From NCBI GenBank assembly GCA_027001345.1, contig JALTMS010000569.1, forward strand, positions 1 to 10,898: a stretch of DNA of 10,898 nt. Reading direction: 5' to 3'. The stretch is from Acidobacteriota bacterium (GTDB lineage Bacteria > Acidobacteriota > Polarisedimenticolia > J045). Under the pieces are notes generated by a model. That model made no database searches, had not been told where the DNA came from, and saw only the letters and a list, made by a program, of their open reading frames with translations. Positions within the stretch are counted from its first letter, which is position 1, and each line of letters begins with the position of its first letter. Positions 1-7,326 of the stretch are shown here, in pieces. The position numbers and the translations under genes are program-made.

Positions 1-1
1 C

Positions 2-1714
2 ATCAATACGGTGGAAAACGTCTTCATTCCCTTCCCCGAAGCGGGGTTGTGGCAGATCGAGGTGCGGGCGGTGGAGATCAATCAGGATGCCCACACCGCG
101 ACCGCCGAAGACGACGCCGTCTTCGCCCTGGTGGTCTCCGGCGCGACCGGCAGCAGCGCGTGCGCCGCCGGATCGACACCTGCCAACCTGATCGCCACAC
201 CGGCGGCGGACAATCAGGTGCAGCTTCAGTGGGACCCGACGGCCGACGGCGTGGAATACCTGATCTACCGCTCCCGCGAAAGCTGCGCGGCGGGCTTCGA
301 GCAGATCGCCGTGGCAGGCACCACGAACTTCCTCGACGAGCCGGTTTCCGGTGCGGTGACCTACCACTACCAGGTGCGGGCGAAGAACGACTGCGGCGGT
401 GTCTCCGACGCTTCGAACTGCGCCGATGCGACGCCCACCGGCGCCTGCGTCGACCCACCGGCCTTCGACGGTCTGACCGAAGCCCGCGACCTGGGGCAGC
501 AGACCTGCACCGTCGAATTGAGATGGAATGCCGCCGCGCCCCGCTGTGGCGCTCGAGTGCAATACAACATCTACCGCAGCACTGACCCCGCCTTCGTCCC
601 CGACCCCGGCAACCGGGTCGCCACCTGCATCGACGCAACGACGTGGAGCGACACCGGAATCGACGACGGAATGCAGCTCTACTGGGTCGTCCGGGCCGAG
701 GATACGGGCGCGGTGGGGAGCGGCCCCTGTGGTGGCGTCGAGGACGACAACCGCGTGCGCCGAACCGCCTCCGCCAGCGGCCCGGACCTGATTCTCTTCA
801 GCGACGACTTCGAGACCGTACAGCCCTGGACCCTGGAAGGCGAGTGGGAGATCGGTCCGCCCCTCGGCCTCGGTGGCTCGCTGCTCGGCGGCCCGGATCC
901 GGAAGTGGCCTGGGAAGGCAGCCAGGTGCTCGGGCTCGATCTCAGCGGCCAGGGCAAGTACGCGGGCAACTACGAGGCGGAGATCTCCGAGTGGGCCACC
1001 AGCCCCACCTTCGATGCCTCGGCTCAGAGCGTGGTCGAGTTGCGCTTCTGGCGCTGGCTGGGCGTCGAGGAAAACAGCTCCGACCTGGCGCTGCTCGAGG
1101 CCTGGGACGGCGCGGCGTGGAACGAGATCTGGCGCAACCCCCACCTGACGCTCTCGGACAAGAACTGGGCTCTGGAGGTCTTCGACCTCAGCTCCGCTCT
1201 GGCGGGCGTGGCCGATGCCCGGCTGAGATTCGGTGTGATCAGCAGCTTCAACCGCAGCTTCTGCGGCTGGAACGTGGACAAGCTGGAGGTCTACTCACCG
1301 ACCACCTGCCAGGCTGGCAGATCCTCTCCGGCGCCCGTACCCGACGGACGCTTCGTCAGCGGTACGCCGATGCTCGCTTCTCGGGCGGCGACGGCCGAGT
1401 TCGTCGATCTGCAGTGGGACGTGAGCAGTTGCGCGGGCAGCCGCTTCAATCTCTTCTACGGCAGCTCCGACGAGCTTGCCTCCTACACCTATTCAGGCTC
1501 GAGCTGCGACCTGGATCCGGCGGGCTCCGATTCGAGAGCGCTTCCCGACCCCGTGCCCGGCAAGTTCACCTGGTGGCTGATCGCCGGGGCCGAGGGAAGC
1601 GTCGATGGCGCCCACGGCTATCGCTCCGACGGCACCCTGCGCCCAGCCAACGGCATCGGAATGTGCGCCCTGGACAATCAGGACACCACGGCCACCTGTC
1701 AAGCCGGCCCCTGA
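2..1714 (+). CDS. C-terminal part of a large secreted multi-domain protein, probably an S8 peptidase (5' end outside window)
   Basis: The frame is open from base 2 and ends at TGA 1712-1714, so the gene begins upstream; the GTG at position 11 is internal. Order seen: a beta-sandwich end (about 2-150, closing with FALVVSG) of the kind that follows catalytic domains of bacterial subtilases; a first FN3 domain (about 176-445, with YLIYRSRESC and YHYQVRAKNDCGG); a second FN3 domain (about 449-775, with YNIYRSTDPAFVPD); a MAM-like domain (about 782-1310, with DDFE, EGEWEIG, VLGLDLSGQGKYAGNYE and FCGWNVDKLEV); and a cysteine-containing tail (about 1311-1711) that I do not recognise. No catalytic residues are in view, so the peptidase assignment rests on tail architecture and on the related tail of the next gene. 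An extracellular location is inferred from the domains and many cysteines. No C-terminal sorting signal is evident. Confidence 0.75.
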   Translation: MNTVENVFIPFPEAGLWQIEVRAVEINQDAHTATAEDDAVFALVVSGATGSSACAAGSTPANLIATPAADNQVQLQWDPTADGVEYLIYRSRESCAAGFEQIAVAGTTNFLDEPVSGAVTYHYQVRAKNDCGGVSDASNCADATPTGACVDPPAFDGLTEARDLGQQTCTVELRWNAAAPRCGARVQYNIYRSTDPAFVPDPGNRVATCIDATTWSDTGIDDGMQLYWVVRAEDTGAVGSGPCGGVEDDNRVRRTASASGPDLILFSDDFETVQPWTLEGEWEIGPPLGLGGSLLGGPDPEVAWEGSQVLGLDLSGQGKYAGNYEAEISEWATSPTFDASAQSVVELRFWRWLGVEENSSDLALLEAWDGAAWNEIWRNPHLTLSDKNWALEVFDLSSALAGVADARLRFGVISSFNRSFCGWNVDKLEVYSPTTCQAGRSSPAPVPDGRFVSGTPMLASRAATAEFVDLQWDVSSCAGSRFNLFYGSSDELASYTYSGSSCDLDPAGSDSRALPDPVPGKFTWWLIAGAEGSVDGAHGYRSDGTLRPANGIGMCALDNQDTTATCQAGP

Positions 1715-1739
1715 ACCCCGACGACCCCAAGAGAACTCC

Positions 1740-1772
1740 CGGCTCTCCTCGTGTGAGGAGAGTTGAACTTTT
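1740..1772 (+). terminator. Probable intrinsic terminator of the upstream exoprotein gene
   Basis: A perfect 8-bp stem, CTCTCCTC (1743-1750) with GAGGAGAG (1755-1762), encloses a GTGT loop. It can be extended by two G-U pairs and a C-G pair to 1740/1765. A short TTTT run follows at 1769-1772, three bases after the extended stem. It starts 25 bases after the stop at 1714, which fits a rho-independent terminator, though the T-tract is short. It implies that the next protease gene has its own promoter. Confidence 0.5.
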
Positions 1773-1801
1773 CGGACTTCGATCAGCGGTATTTGCGTCC
1801 A

Positions 1802-1823
1802 GCGCGGTGACGAGTCGCCGCGC
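1802..1823. promoter_or_regulatory. 22-bp near-perfect palindrome upstream of the S8 peptidase gene
   Basis: GCGCGGTGAC (1802-1811) is followed by GA and GTCGCCGCGC (1814-1823). All ten positions pair, one of them as a G-T wobble. It lies 67 bp before the start codon at 1891, in the only gap where a promoter for that gene could sit. A weak sigma70-like pair lies just downstream (TTGCCT 1840-1845, 16-bp spacer, TACATA 1862-1867; 4/6 and 3/6 matches), so the palindrome could be an operator. It could also be a transcribed hairpin or a chance GC-rich inverted repeat. Confidence 0.3.
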
Positions 1824-1890
1824 GCCAAAGCAGATGCGCTTGCCTCCGGCCTGCATCCGGGTACATAAAGGGCAGAACTGGAGGTTCCAC

Positions 1891-4800
1891 ATGTCCAATG
1901 CCCCCCATCGCGTAACTCCGATCCTACTGCTCTGCCTGCTCGCAGGTCTCTGCTCGCCGCTGCTGGCCGCCGAAGGCGATTCGCCCAAGTGGCGTGGCGA
2001 GCTGCCCGAGGTGATCCGCAATGCTGCTCCCGGCGAATTGATTCCGGTCAGCATCATCCTCGTCGAGCAACTTCACGGAGACGCTCTTCGCGCCCATGCC
2101 CGTGATGTCAAGGACCCCGACCAGCGCCGGCGCATTCTCAGCGACGCGCTGAAGGACTTCGCCCGTCGCCAGCAGGCGCGCCTGCGGGTGCGCCTCGAGC
2201 AGGCTGACCGGGCGGGCCAGATTCGGCGTCTGCGCTTCCTGTGGATCGGCAACATCATCGCCGCGGATCTTCCCGTGCCCCTGATCCGCGAGATCACCGA
2301 CTACCCTGAAGTCGGTCATCTCAACTGGGAGCCCAAGCGAGACGTCTTCATCGGACCGCGGATGACTCCGGAGATCCTGCCGCCCACTCCGCTGACCCGG
2401 TATCGCGGCAATGCTGCTACCGACGAGATCGAGTGCGGCGTGGACCTGATGCAGGCGCCGCGGGTGTGGAACGAGCTGGGGAACACCGGCGAGGGAGCCG
2501 TCATCGCGATGATCGACTCCGGCACCTGCTGGAGGCACTCCGACATCGAGAACCAGATCTGGGTCAACCCCGGCGAGGATCTCGACGGGGATGGTGTAGT
2601 GATGGATCCGGACGACGAGAATGGCATCGACGACGACGGTAACGGCTACGTCGACGACCTGATCGGCTACGACATCGACAACGGCGATAACGATCCCGAC
2701 GACAACAACTCCCACGGTTCCCACACGTCGGGGACGGTGGCCGGCGACGGCACCGGTGGCTCCCAGACCGGCATGGCTCCCGATGCGGCGGTGATGATCC
2801 TCCGTGTCGGACTCCAATTCTCTGACGAGCCCGACGTGTGGGAGGCGATGCAGTACGCCGCCGACAACGGCGCCGACGCGATTTCCATGAGCCTCGGCTG
2901 GCCGCACAACCAGAACCCGGACCGGGCTACCTGGCGCACCAACTGCGAGAACACCATCGACCTGGGTACAGCTATGGTCATCGCCGCCGGCAACGAAGGC
3001 TCCGGCAGTGAGCCGGACAACGTCCGAACGCCGGGTGACGTGCCGCGGGTGATCACCGTCGGTGCGACGAATTGCAGCGACCAGGCCGCATCGTTCTCCA
3101 GTCGCGGTCCCGTCACCTGGCAGGATGTTCCGCCCTACAACGACTTCCCTTATCCTCCCGGCCTGATCAAGCCGGACGTGGCGGCCCCCGGCGTGGATAC
3201 CAAGTCTCACAATCTGTGCAGCGGTTACTCCTTCAAGTCCGGCACCTCGATGGCCACCCCTCACGTCGCCGGTGCCGTGGCGCTGATGAAGAGTTCGAAT
3301 CCGGGGCTGACCCACGACGATCTCAAGACGATCCTCGAAGACACCTCGATCGATCTCGGTGAACCGGGCAAGGACAACACCTATGGCTCGGGCCGGGTCG
3401 ATGCCTACGAGGCGGTGCTGCAGAGCGCCTCTTCCGACGGACGCATCAGCATTCGAGAGCTTTCCATCGCGTGTAGCGACGTGCTGAACATCACCCTCTC
3501 CGACACCGATCTCAAGGGCACCGGCACCCAGGTCGTCGATGTCACCTCCGATACCGAGCCGGCGGGCGAAAGCGTGACCTTGACCGAGACCTCGGCCACG
3601 TCGGGTGTCTTCAAAGGTGAAATCACCGCCGACCCGGGTACTCCCACTGCCGACGGCATGATCCAGGTCAGCGATGGCGATACGGTGGTCGCAACCTACA
3701 TCGATGCCGACGACGGCAAGGGCGGGACCAACGTGGAGAAGACCGACACCACCGCCGTCGACTGTCGCGGCCCGATGATCTCGGCAGTCGAGGCGACCGA
3801 CATCGACAACACCTCGGCCACGATTCGCTGGACCACCGACGAGAACTCCGACAGCCTGGTGCACTACGACCCGACCAAGCCCCCCGCTCAGGTCGCCAGC
3901 GATGCGGCACGGGTGACGGCCCACGCCGTTCCCTTGAGCGGCCTGGCGGAGTGCACGGTCTACTATTACGACGTGACCAGCGCCGACAAGCTCTCCAACT
4001 CCACCACCGATGACAACAACGGCCAGTACTATCGATTCGAGACCTACGGCAACTTCGCCGACATCGGCATCGCTCCGTGTCACCAGGGCCAGGTGACCCT
4101 CGACCGACCGATCTACGCTTGCAGCGACACCGTCACTGTTTCGGTCACCGACCTCGACCTCAACACCGACTCCGGAGTGGTGGAAACCGTGATGGTCAAG
4201 GTCTCGAGCACCGTCGAAGCCGATGGGGAGTGGATCGAGTTGACCGAGGACAGTGCCAACAGTGCTCGCTTCGCCGGCTCCATCGACCTGAGCCCCGGGA
4301 CGGCCATTCCCGGTGACGGCTTGCTACAAGCCGGCGACGACAACCTGGTCACCGCCACCTACCACGATGCCGACGACGGCACCGGTTCGCCGGCCATCGC
4401 CTCGCGCACCTCGACGACGGATTGCGCAGCCCCGATCGGCCGCGACGTGACGATCAGCCGGCTGGCTCACACCTGGGCCGAAGTCTCCTGGACCACCGAC
4501 GAGCCCTCCACCACCCGCCTGGAATACGGACCGGACGCCGGACTGGGTAACCTGGTCGAGGACAGCGCCCTGAGCACCACTCACACGGTCTTCATCGATG
4601 GCTTCGATGCGTGTCAGAGCGTCTTCTTCACCGTCGGTGGCGACGACGAGTACGGTAACCAGCTACTGCTCGATACCGGCAATGGACCGTTCCGCTTCAG
4701 CACCAACGAGATTCCCGGCCTCTACTTCTACGATGGTTTCGAACAGGGCGCCGGTGAGTGGGTGCTCGGCGAGGAGTGGGAGATCGCCTCTCCGATGGGC

Positions 4801-5856
4801 AAGGGCGGTAGCCGCGGCAACCCGGATCCGGCGGAGGCCTTCGTCGGCGCCACGGTGCTCGGCCTCGATCTGTCGGGCACCGGCTCCTACGCGGGCGACT
4901 ACGAGCCCAACGCCCACTCCGCCGCCGCCTCAGGGCGGATCCTCTGCTCGAGCTGTCAGAGCACCGAGCTGATCTTCCGGCGTCAGCTCAACGTGGGAGG
5001 TGCGGACAAGGCCGAACTGGCCGTGATCAGCAACGGCAAAGACATCGTCTGGGACAACGGCGGGGCGACGCTCACCGAGAACAACTGGACCGAACAGCGC
5101 TACGACATCAGCGCCTTCGCCGATGGCAAGCCCTTCATTCAGCTCCGCTTCTCGATCGACGCCGACGCTGCTTCCCAGTACAGCGGCTGGAACGTGGACG
5201 AGGTGATCATCAAGGACGGCTCGCTACCCGACTACGTCGCTTGCGGCGAGTGCGGATCGGCCCCTTCCGGACTCGGACTGACTTCCGCCGAAGACGCCGA
5301 CGCCTGCGGCCCGGCGGGCATCGATCTCCAGTGGGAGGCGGCGACGTCCTGGGGCACGGGTGACTCCGGCACCTACGCGCTGTATCGCGGCACCACCGCC
5401 GACTTCGTGCCCGACGCTTCGAACCTGGTCGTCGCCGGTCTGACCGGCACCTCCTATCGCGACGACGCAGCTCCGGTGGACACCACCGTGTGGTACCTGC
5501 TGCGCGCCGAGAATGACGAGACCTGCTCGTCGGGACCGAACAACGGTGGCCTGGTCGACGACAACGACAACCGGCTGTCAGCGATCGAGACCACCAGCCG
5601 CCCGCCGGCGGGCTCGCCCGGCAACTCGCTGATGGTCGAGAAGGTCAACGACGTCCACGCTCGCCTGAGCTGGCAGCCGACGGCCGACACGTCCTACTTC
5701 ATCGTCCGCCGCTCCGAATCACCCCAGATGAGCGGTGCCGTGGACATCGACCAGACTACGCAGACCTGGAGCGACGACCGGGAGGCTCTGACCAACGCCA
5801 AGCACTTCTACTACAAGGTGGTGGCGGTCAACCCCTGCGGCCAGGAAACCCCCTGA
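1891..5856 (+). CDS. Secreted S8 family (subtilisin-like) serine peptidase with duplicated beta-sandwich modules, MAM-like and FN3 tail
   Basis: A 1,321-residue exopeptidase expected to cleave proteins outside the cell. ATG 1891 is chosen because GGAGGT (1880-1885) lies 5 bases upstream and the start opens directly into a signal peptide (residues 1-26 or 27, cleavage near LLAAE); the longer upstream frame would overlap the previous gene. Order: signal; propeptide (about 28-150); catalytic domain (about 185-515); modules A1 (518-625), B1 (627-720), A2 (721-845) and B2 (846-939); MAM-like domain (941-1118); two FN3 domains (1123-1237 and 1240-1321). The triad is intact: Asp209 in MIDSG, His275 in SHGSHTSG, Ser453 in GTSMATPHVAG, with oxyanion-hole Asn368 in AAGNEG. 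Residues 226-274, between Asp209 and His275, hold 17 aspartates, including DLDGDG and DDDGNG calcium-loop-like motifs. The last FN3 ends soon after NPCGQ, so it looks short. The MAM-like and FN3 parts resemble the preceding gene's tail. Confidence 0.93.
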   Translation: MSNAPHRVTPILLLCLLAGLCSPLLAAEGDSPKWRGELPEVIRNAAPGELIPVSIILVEQLHGDALRAHARDVKDPDQRRRILSDALKDFARRQQARLRVRLEQADRAGQIRRLRFLWIGNIIAADLPVPLIREITDYPEVGHLNWEPKRDVFIGPRMTPEILPPTPLTRYRGNAATDEIECGVDLMQAPRVWNELGNTGEGAVIAMIDSGTCWRHSDIENQIWVNPGEDLDGDGVVMDPDDENGIDDDGNGYVDDLIGYDIDNGDNDPDDNNSHGSHTSGTVAGDGTGGSQTGMAPDAAVMILRVGLQFSDEPDVWEAMQYAADNGADAISMSLGWPHNQNPDRATWRTNCENTIDLGTAMVIAAGNEGSGSEPDNVRTPGDVPRVITVGATNCSDQAASFSSRGPVTWQDVPPYNDFPYPPGLIKPDVAAPGVDTKSHNLCSGYSFKSGTSMATPHVAGAVALMKSSNPGLTHDDLKTILEDTSIDLGEPGKDNTYGSGRVDAYEAVLQSASSDGRISIRELSIACSDVLNITLSDTDLKGTGTQVVDVTSDTEPAGESVTLTETSATSGVFKGEITADPGTPTADGMIQVSDGDTVVATYIDADDGKGGTNVEKTDTTAVDCRGPMISAVEATDIDNTSATIRWTTDENSDSLVHYDPTKPPAQVASDAARVTAHAVPLSGLAECTVYYYDVTSADKLSNSTTDDNNGQYYRFETYGNFADIGIAPCHQGQVTLDRPIYACSDTVTVSVTDLDLNTDSGVVETVMVKVSSTVEADGEWIELTEDSANSARFAGSIDLSPGTAIPGDGLLQAGDDNLVTATYHDADDGTGSPAIASRTSTTDCAAPIGRDVTISRLAHTWAEVSWTTDEPSTTRLEYGPDAGLGNLVEDSALSTTHTVFIDGFDACQSVFFTVGGDDEYGNQLLLDTGNGPFRFSTNEIPGLYFYDGFEQGAGEWVLGEEWEIASPMGKGGSRGNPDPAEAFVGATVLGLDLSGTGSYAGDYEPNAHSAAASGRILCSSCQSTELIFRRQLNVGGADKAELAVISNGKDIVWDNGGATLTENNWTEQRYDISAFADGKPFIQLRFSIDADAASQYSGWNVDEVIIKDGSLPDYVACGECGSAPSGLGLTSAEDADACGPAGIDLQWEAATSWGTGDSGTYALYRGTTADFVPDASNLVVAGLTGTSYRDDAAPVDTTVWYLLRAENDETCSSGPNNGGLVDDNDNRLSAIETTSRPPAGSPGNSLMVEKVNDVHARLSWQPTADTSYFIVRRSESPQMSGAVDIDQTTQTWSDDREALTNAKHFYYKVVAVNPCGQETP
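3448..4710 (+). repeat. Tandem duplication of a two-domain (A-B) module inside the S8 peptidase gene
   Basis: Protein-level repeat, A1-B1-A2-B2. Both A copies share an ACSD start (Cys528, Cys744), a TDxDL/TDLDL stretch, LTEx(S/A) followed by PGT, an ATYxDADDG motif and a closing Cys (625, 845). Both B copies share RWTTDE/SWTTDE, a middle Cys (688, 908) and an FRFST/YRFET end. Equivalent cysteines are 216-220 residues apart, which sets the repeat unit. A is an Ig-like beta-sandwich of unknown name, probably closed by a disulfide and possibly binding calcium through DADDG; B resembles FN3 or purple-acid-phosphatase N-terminal domains. The fold statements are inference; the repetition is read directly from the translation. 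Confidence 0.8.
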
Positions 5857-5862
5857 TCGGAT

Positions 5863-5890
5863 GCCGCGGCGGTCGTCCGACCGCCGCGGC
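5863..5890. terminator. Bidirectional GC hairpin between convergent genes
   Basis: GCCGCGGCGGTCG (5863-5875) and CGACCGCCGCGGC (5878-5890) form a perfect 13-bp stem around TC; in RNA the top pair would open to a 4-base loop. With one bulged C the stem can extend to GAT/ATC outside. It fills most of the 48-bp gap between the peptidase stop at 5856 and the permease stop at 5905, so it can serve both strands. Neither side has a T-tract, so it may act as a hairpin-only terminator, a rho-assisted stop or a 3'-end stabiliser. Confidence 0.6.
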
Positions 5891-5904
5891 CATCACGGCA
5901 CAGC

Positions 5905-6948
5905 TCAATCCGGCTCGGGAGGCTGGGCATCGAGCAGTACGCCGGCCCAGCGAAAATCGCCGCTGTTTTCGAGGGCGATCTTGACGATCATCGTCAACGG
6001 GACCGACAACAGCATGCCCAGCGGACCCCAGACCCAGCCCCAGAAGACCATCGAGAGAAAAACGACCAGCGTCGAGAGGCCCAGGCGGCGGCCCATGAAG
6101 TAGGGCTCGACCATGTTGCCCAGAACCATGTTCACTGCCGTGTAGATCACCACCACGGCGATCGCCCGACCGAAGCCATACTGCACGATGGCCAGCAACA
6201 CCGTGGGCAACGCGGCGAGAACCGAACCGAGCTGGGGGATGTAGTTGAGCATGAAGGCCAGCAGACCCCAGAGCAACGGAAAGTCGATACCGAGAATCCA
6301 CAGACTCAGTCCGACGATCACGCCGGTGGCCATGCTGATGACAGTCTTGATCACCAGGTAACGTTGAATCTCGACTCGAATGCGGGAATACCAGCCATCG
6401 CTGTCCTTTCCCTTGCCGAAGGCGGCTGTCAACTTGGCCGGCAACGCCGCGGCCTCGAAAAGGATGAAGACCATCAGCAGCAGGATCAGCACGGTCTTCG
6501 ACAGCAGCGAGGTGGCGAGACGGAACAGATCTCCGGCCATCTTGATCACGATGCCGGGGTTGATCATCTCCGTTGTGACCTCCCGCGGGATTTCCACGCC
6601 GCGGCCCTGGAGCCAGGTGGTCAAGGAATCGACGATGACCTGCAAGCGCTGCTGGTAGCGTGGGGCCGCCTCGGAGAAGCCGGTGACCGAGCCTCCGACC
6701 AGGGTCACGAGCACCGTGACGACGAGCAATACCGAGAGAAAGGTCAGCATCACCGCCAGCGCCCGCGGCACGCGCCGGCTCTGCAGCCAGTTGAGCAGAG
6801 GCAAGCTGAGCACTGCGAGGAAGACCGAAACCAGCAGCGGCTGGAGCAGGGTCGCCGCCGCCTTGAGCCCGGCGACGACCACGACGACCCCCGCCAGGGT
6901 CAGCAGAACCCGTAGCCCTGCACCGCTTTGACGCTGGCTGTTGTCCAT
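5905..6948 (-). CDS. AI-2E family transporter (PerM/TqsA-type inner-membrane permease)
   Basis: A 347-residue polytopic membrane protein, the usual length for this family. Hydrophobic segments lie at about 13-31, 35-54, 62-86, 143-167, 200-219, 222-256, 261-278 and 290-320. The hydrophilic stretch between segments three and four (about 87-142) is typical of the family. Conserved signatures are NYIPQLGS (235-242) and EPYFMGRRLGLS (281-292) followed by the glycine- and tryptophan-rich FWGWVWGPLGMLLSVPL. Known members export autoinducer-2 or act as sodium/proton-linked permeases, but the substrate here cannot be read from sequence. ATG 6948 is preferred because the hydrophobic core begins about 13 residues later and GGAA lies 6 bases upstream; the open frame extends to 7299 but through non-membrane, shadow-like sequence. 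It follows lepA on the same strand after a 387-bp gap and faces the S8 peptidase gene. Confidence 0.9.
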   Translation of the reverse strand: MDNSQRQSGAGLRVLLTLAGVVVVVAGLKAAATLLQPLLVSVFLAVLSLPLLNWLQSRRVPRALAVMLTFLSVLLVVTVLVTLVGGSVTGFSEAAPRYQQRLQVIVDSLTTWLQGRGVEIPREVTTEMINPGIVIKMAGDLFRLATSLLSKTVLILLLMVFILFEAAALPAKLTAAFGKGKDSDGWYSRIRVEIQRYLVIKTVISMATGVIVGLSLWILGIDFPLLWGLLAFMLNYIPQLGSVLAALPTVLLAIVQYGFGRAIAVVVIYTAVNMVLGNMVEPYFMGRRLGLSTLVVFLSMVFWGWVWGPLGMLLSVPLTMIVKIALENSGDFRWAGVLLDAQPPEPD

Positions 6949-7049
6949 TGCCGTTCCGTCTCCGGACAGCGGCCCCGCGACAGGCCGTCGCACCGCCCCG
7001 AACGCGGAGGAGCATAGCAGCCCCCCGTCCGAGGGGGAACAGCCCTGAC

Positions 7050-7069
7050 CCGGTTCATGCTTGAACCGG
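7050..7069 (-). terminator. Hairpin immediately after the small ORF
   Basis: CCGGTTCA (7050-7057) pairs perfectly with TGAACCGG (7062-7069) around a 4-base loop. On the minus strand it begins one base after the TAG of the 30-codon ORF (7073-7071). No T-tract follows, so it could be a weak terminator, an attenuator-like stem before the permease gene, or an RNA-stabilising element. Confidence 0.4.
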
Positions 7070-7070
7070 T

Positions 7071-7163
7071 CTACTCCGGCGGCGGCAGGGGATCGGGACC
7101 ATTGGTCGCGGGATGGACGCAGGGACGGATGCCGTCTTCCAGCGCGCGGTCTGTGTTGTCCAT
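7071..7163 (-). CDS. Possible small ORF, 30 residues, upstream of the permease
   Basis: ATG at 7163 (MDNTDRALEDGIRP...) runs to TAG at 7071. GAGGAAAG lies 7 bases upstream, a good ribosome-binding match, and a hairpin follows the stop directly; these are the only reasons to call it. The peptide is hydrophilic, with one cysteine and a proline-rich end (PDPLPPPE). It has no signal, membrane segment or recognisable family. Its first ten coding bases (ATGGACAACA) match the first ten of the permease gene 122 bp downstream. It could be a leader peptide for the permease, a free microprotein, or chance. Confidence 0.3.
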   Translation of the reverse strand: MDNTDRALEDGIRPCVHPATNGPDPLPPPE

Positions 7164-7308
7164 GGTGTCGCTTTCCTCGGCGCGAAGACGAAACGGGAGG
7201 ATCGTTGTCGGCCGACGCCCAGTCGGCTCGCTCGGCCCAAGATTGATCCTTCCGGCAGATGACGGGAAGGGTCGGGCGAGGTTTTCCCGGCGAGTGCACC
7301 GCTGCCCA

Positions 7309-7326
7309 CGCGGAGGATTCCCCGCG
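7309..7326 (-). terminator. Hairpin after lepA
   Basis: On the minus strand CGCGGGG pairs with CCTCCGCG over 7 positions (one G-U) around an AATC loop, starting 10 bases after the lepA stop codon. There is no following T-run. Position and stability suggest a terminator or transcript-end stem, but read-through into the permease gene cannot be excluded. Confidence 0.4.

Noticed and set aside
643..1890. Upstream extension of the S8 peptidase reading frame
   Set aside because: It overlaps the previous gene in another frame, reads as arginine-rich shadow sequence, and the signal peptide and ribosome-binding site place the start at 1891.
2227..2300. Possible second membrane segment (FLWIGNIIAADLPVPLI) in the peptidase propeptide
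   Set aside because: It is too short and polar for a helix and fits a buried strand of an inhibitor-type propeptide.
1924..4083. 719-codon open frame on the minus strand inside the protease gene
   Set aside because: It is antisense to a clear S8 peptidase; its His/Val/Gly-rich composition is what GC-rich codons give on the opposite strand.
5828..7015. 395-codon minus-strand frame overlapping the permease
   Set aside because: The permease frame has membrane helices and family motifs; this frame is glycine/arginine-rich and runs through the terminator hairpin into the protease gene.
7022..7037. C5/G5 stem upstream of the permease as a separate terminator
   Set aside because: It has only 5 bp and no T-tract; it is mentioned only as part of the gap.
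6949..7299. N-terminal extension of the permease to position 7299
   Set aside because: The extra 117 residues are low-complexity shadow sequence through hairpins, while ATG 6948 sits just before the first membrane helix.
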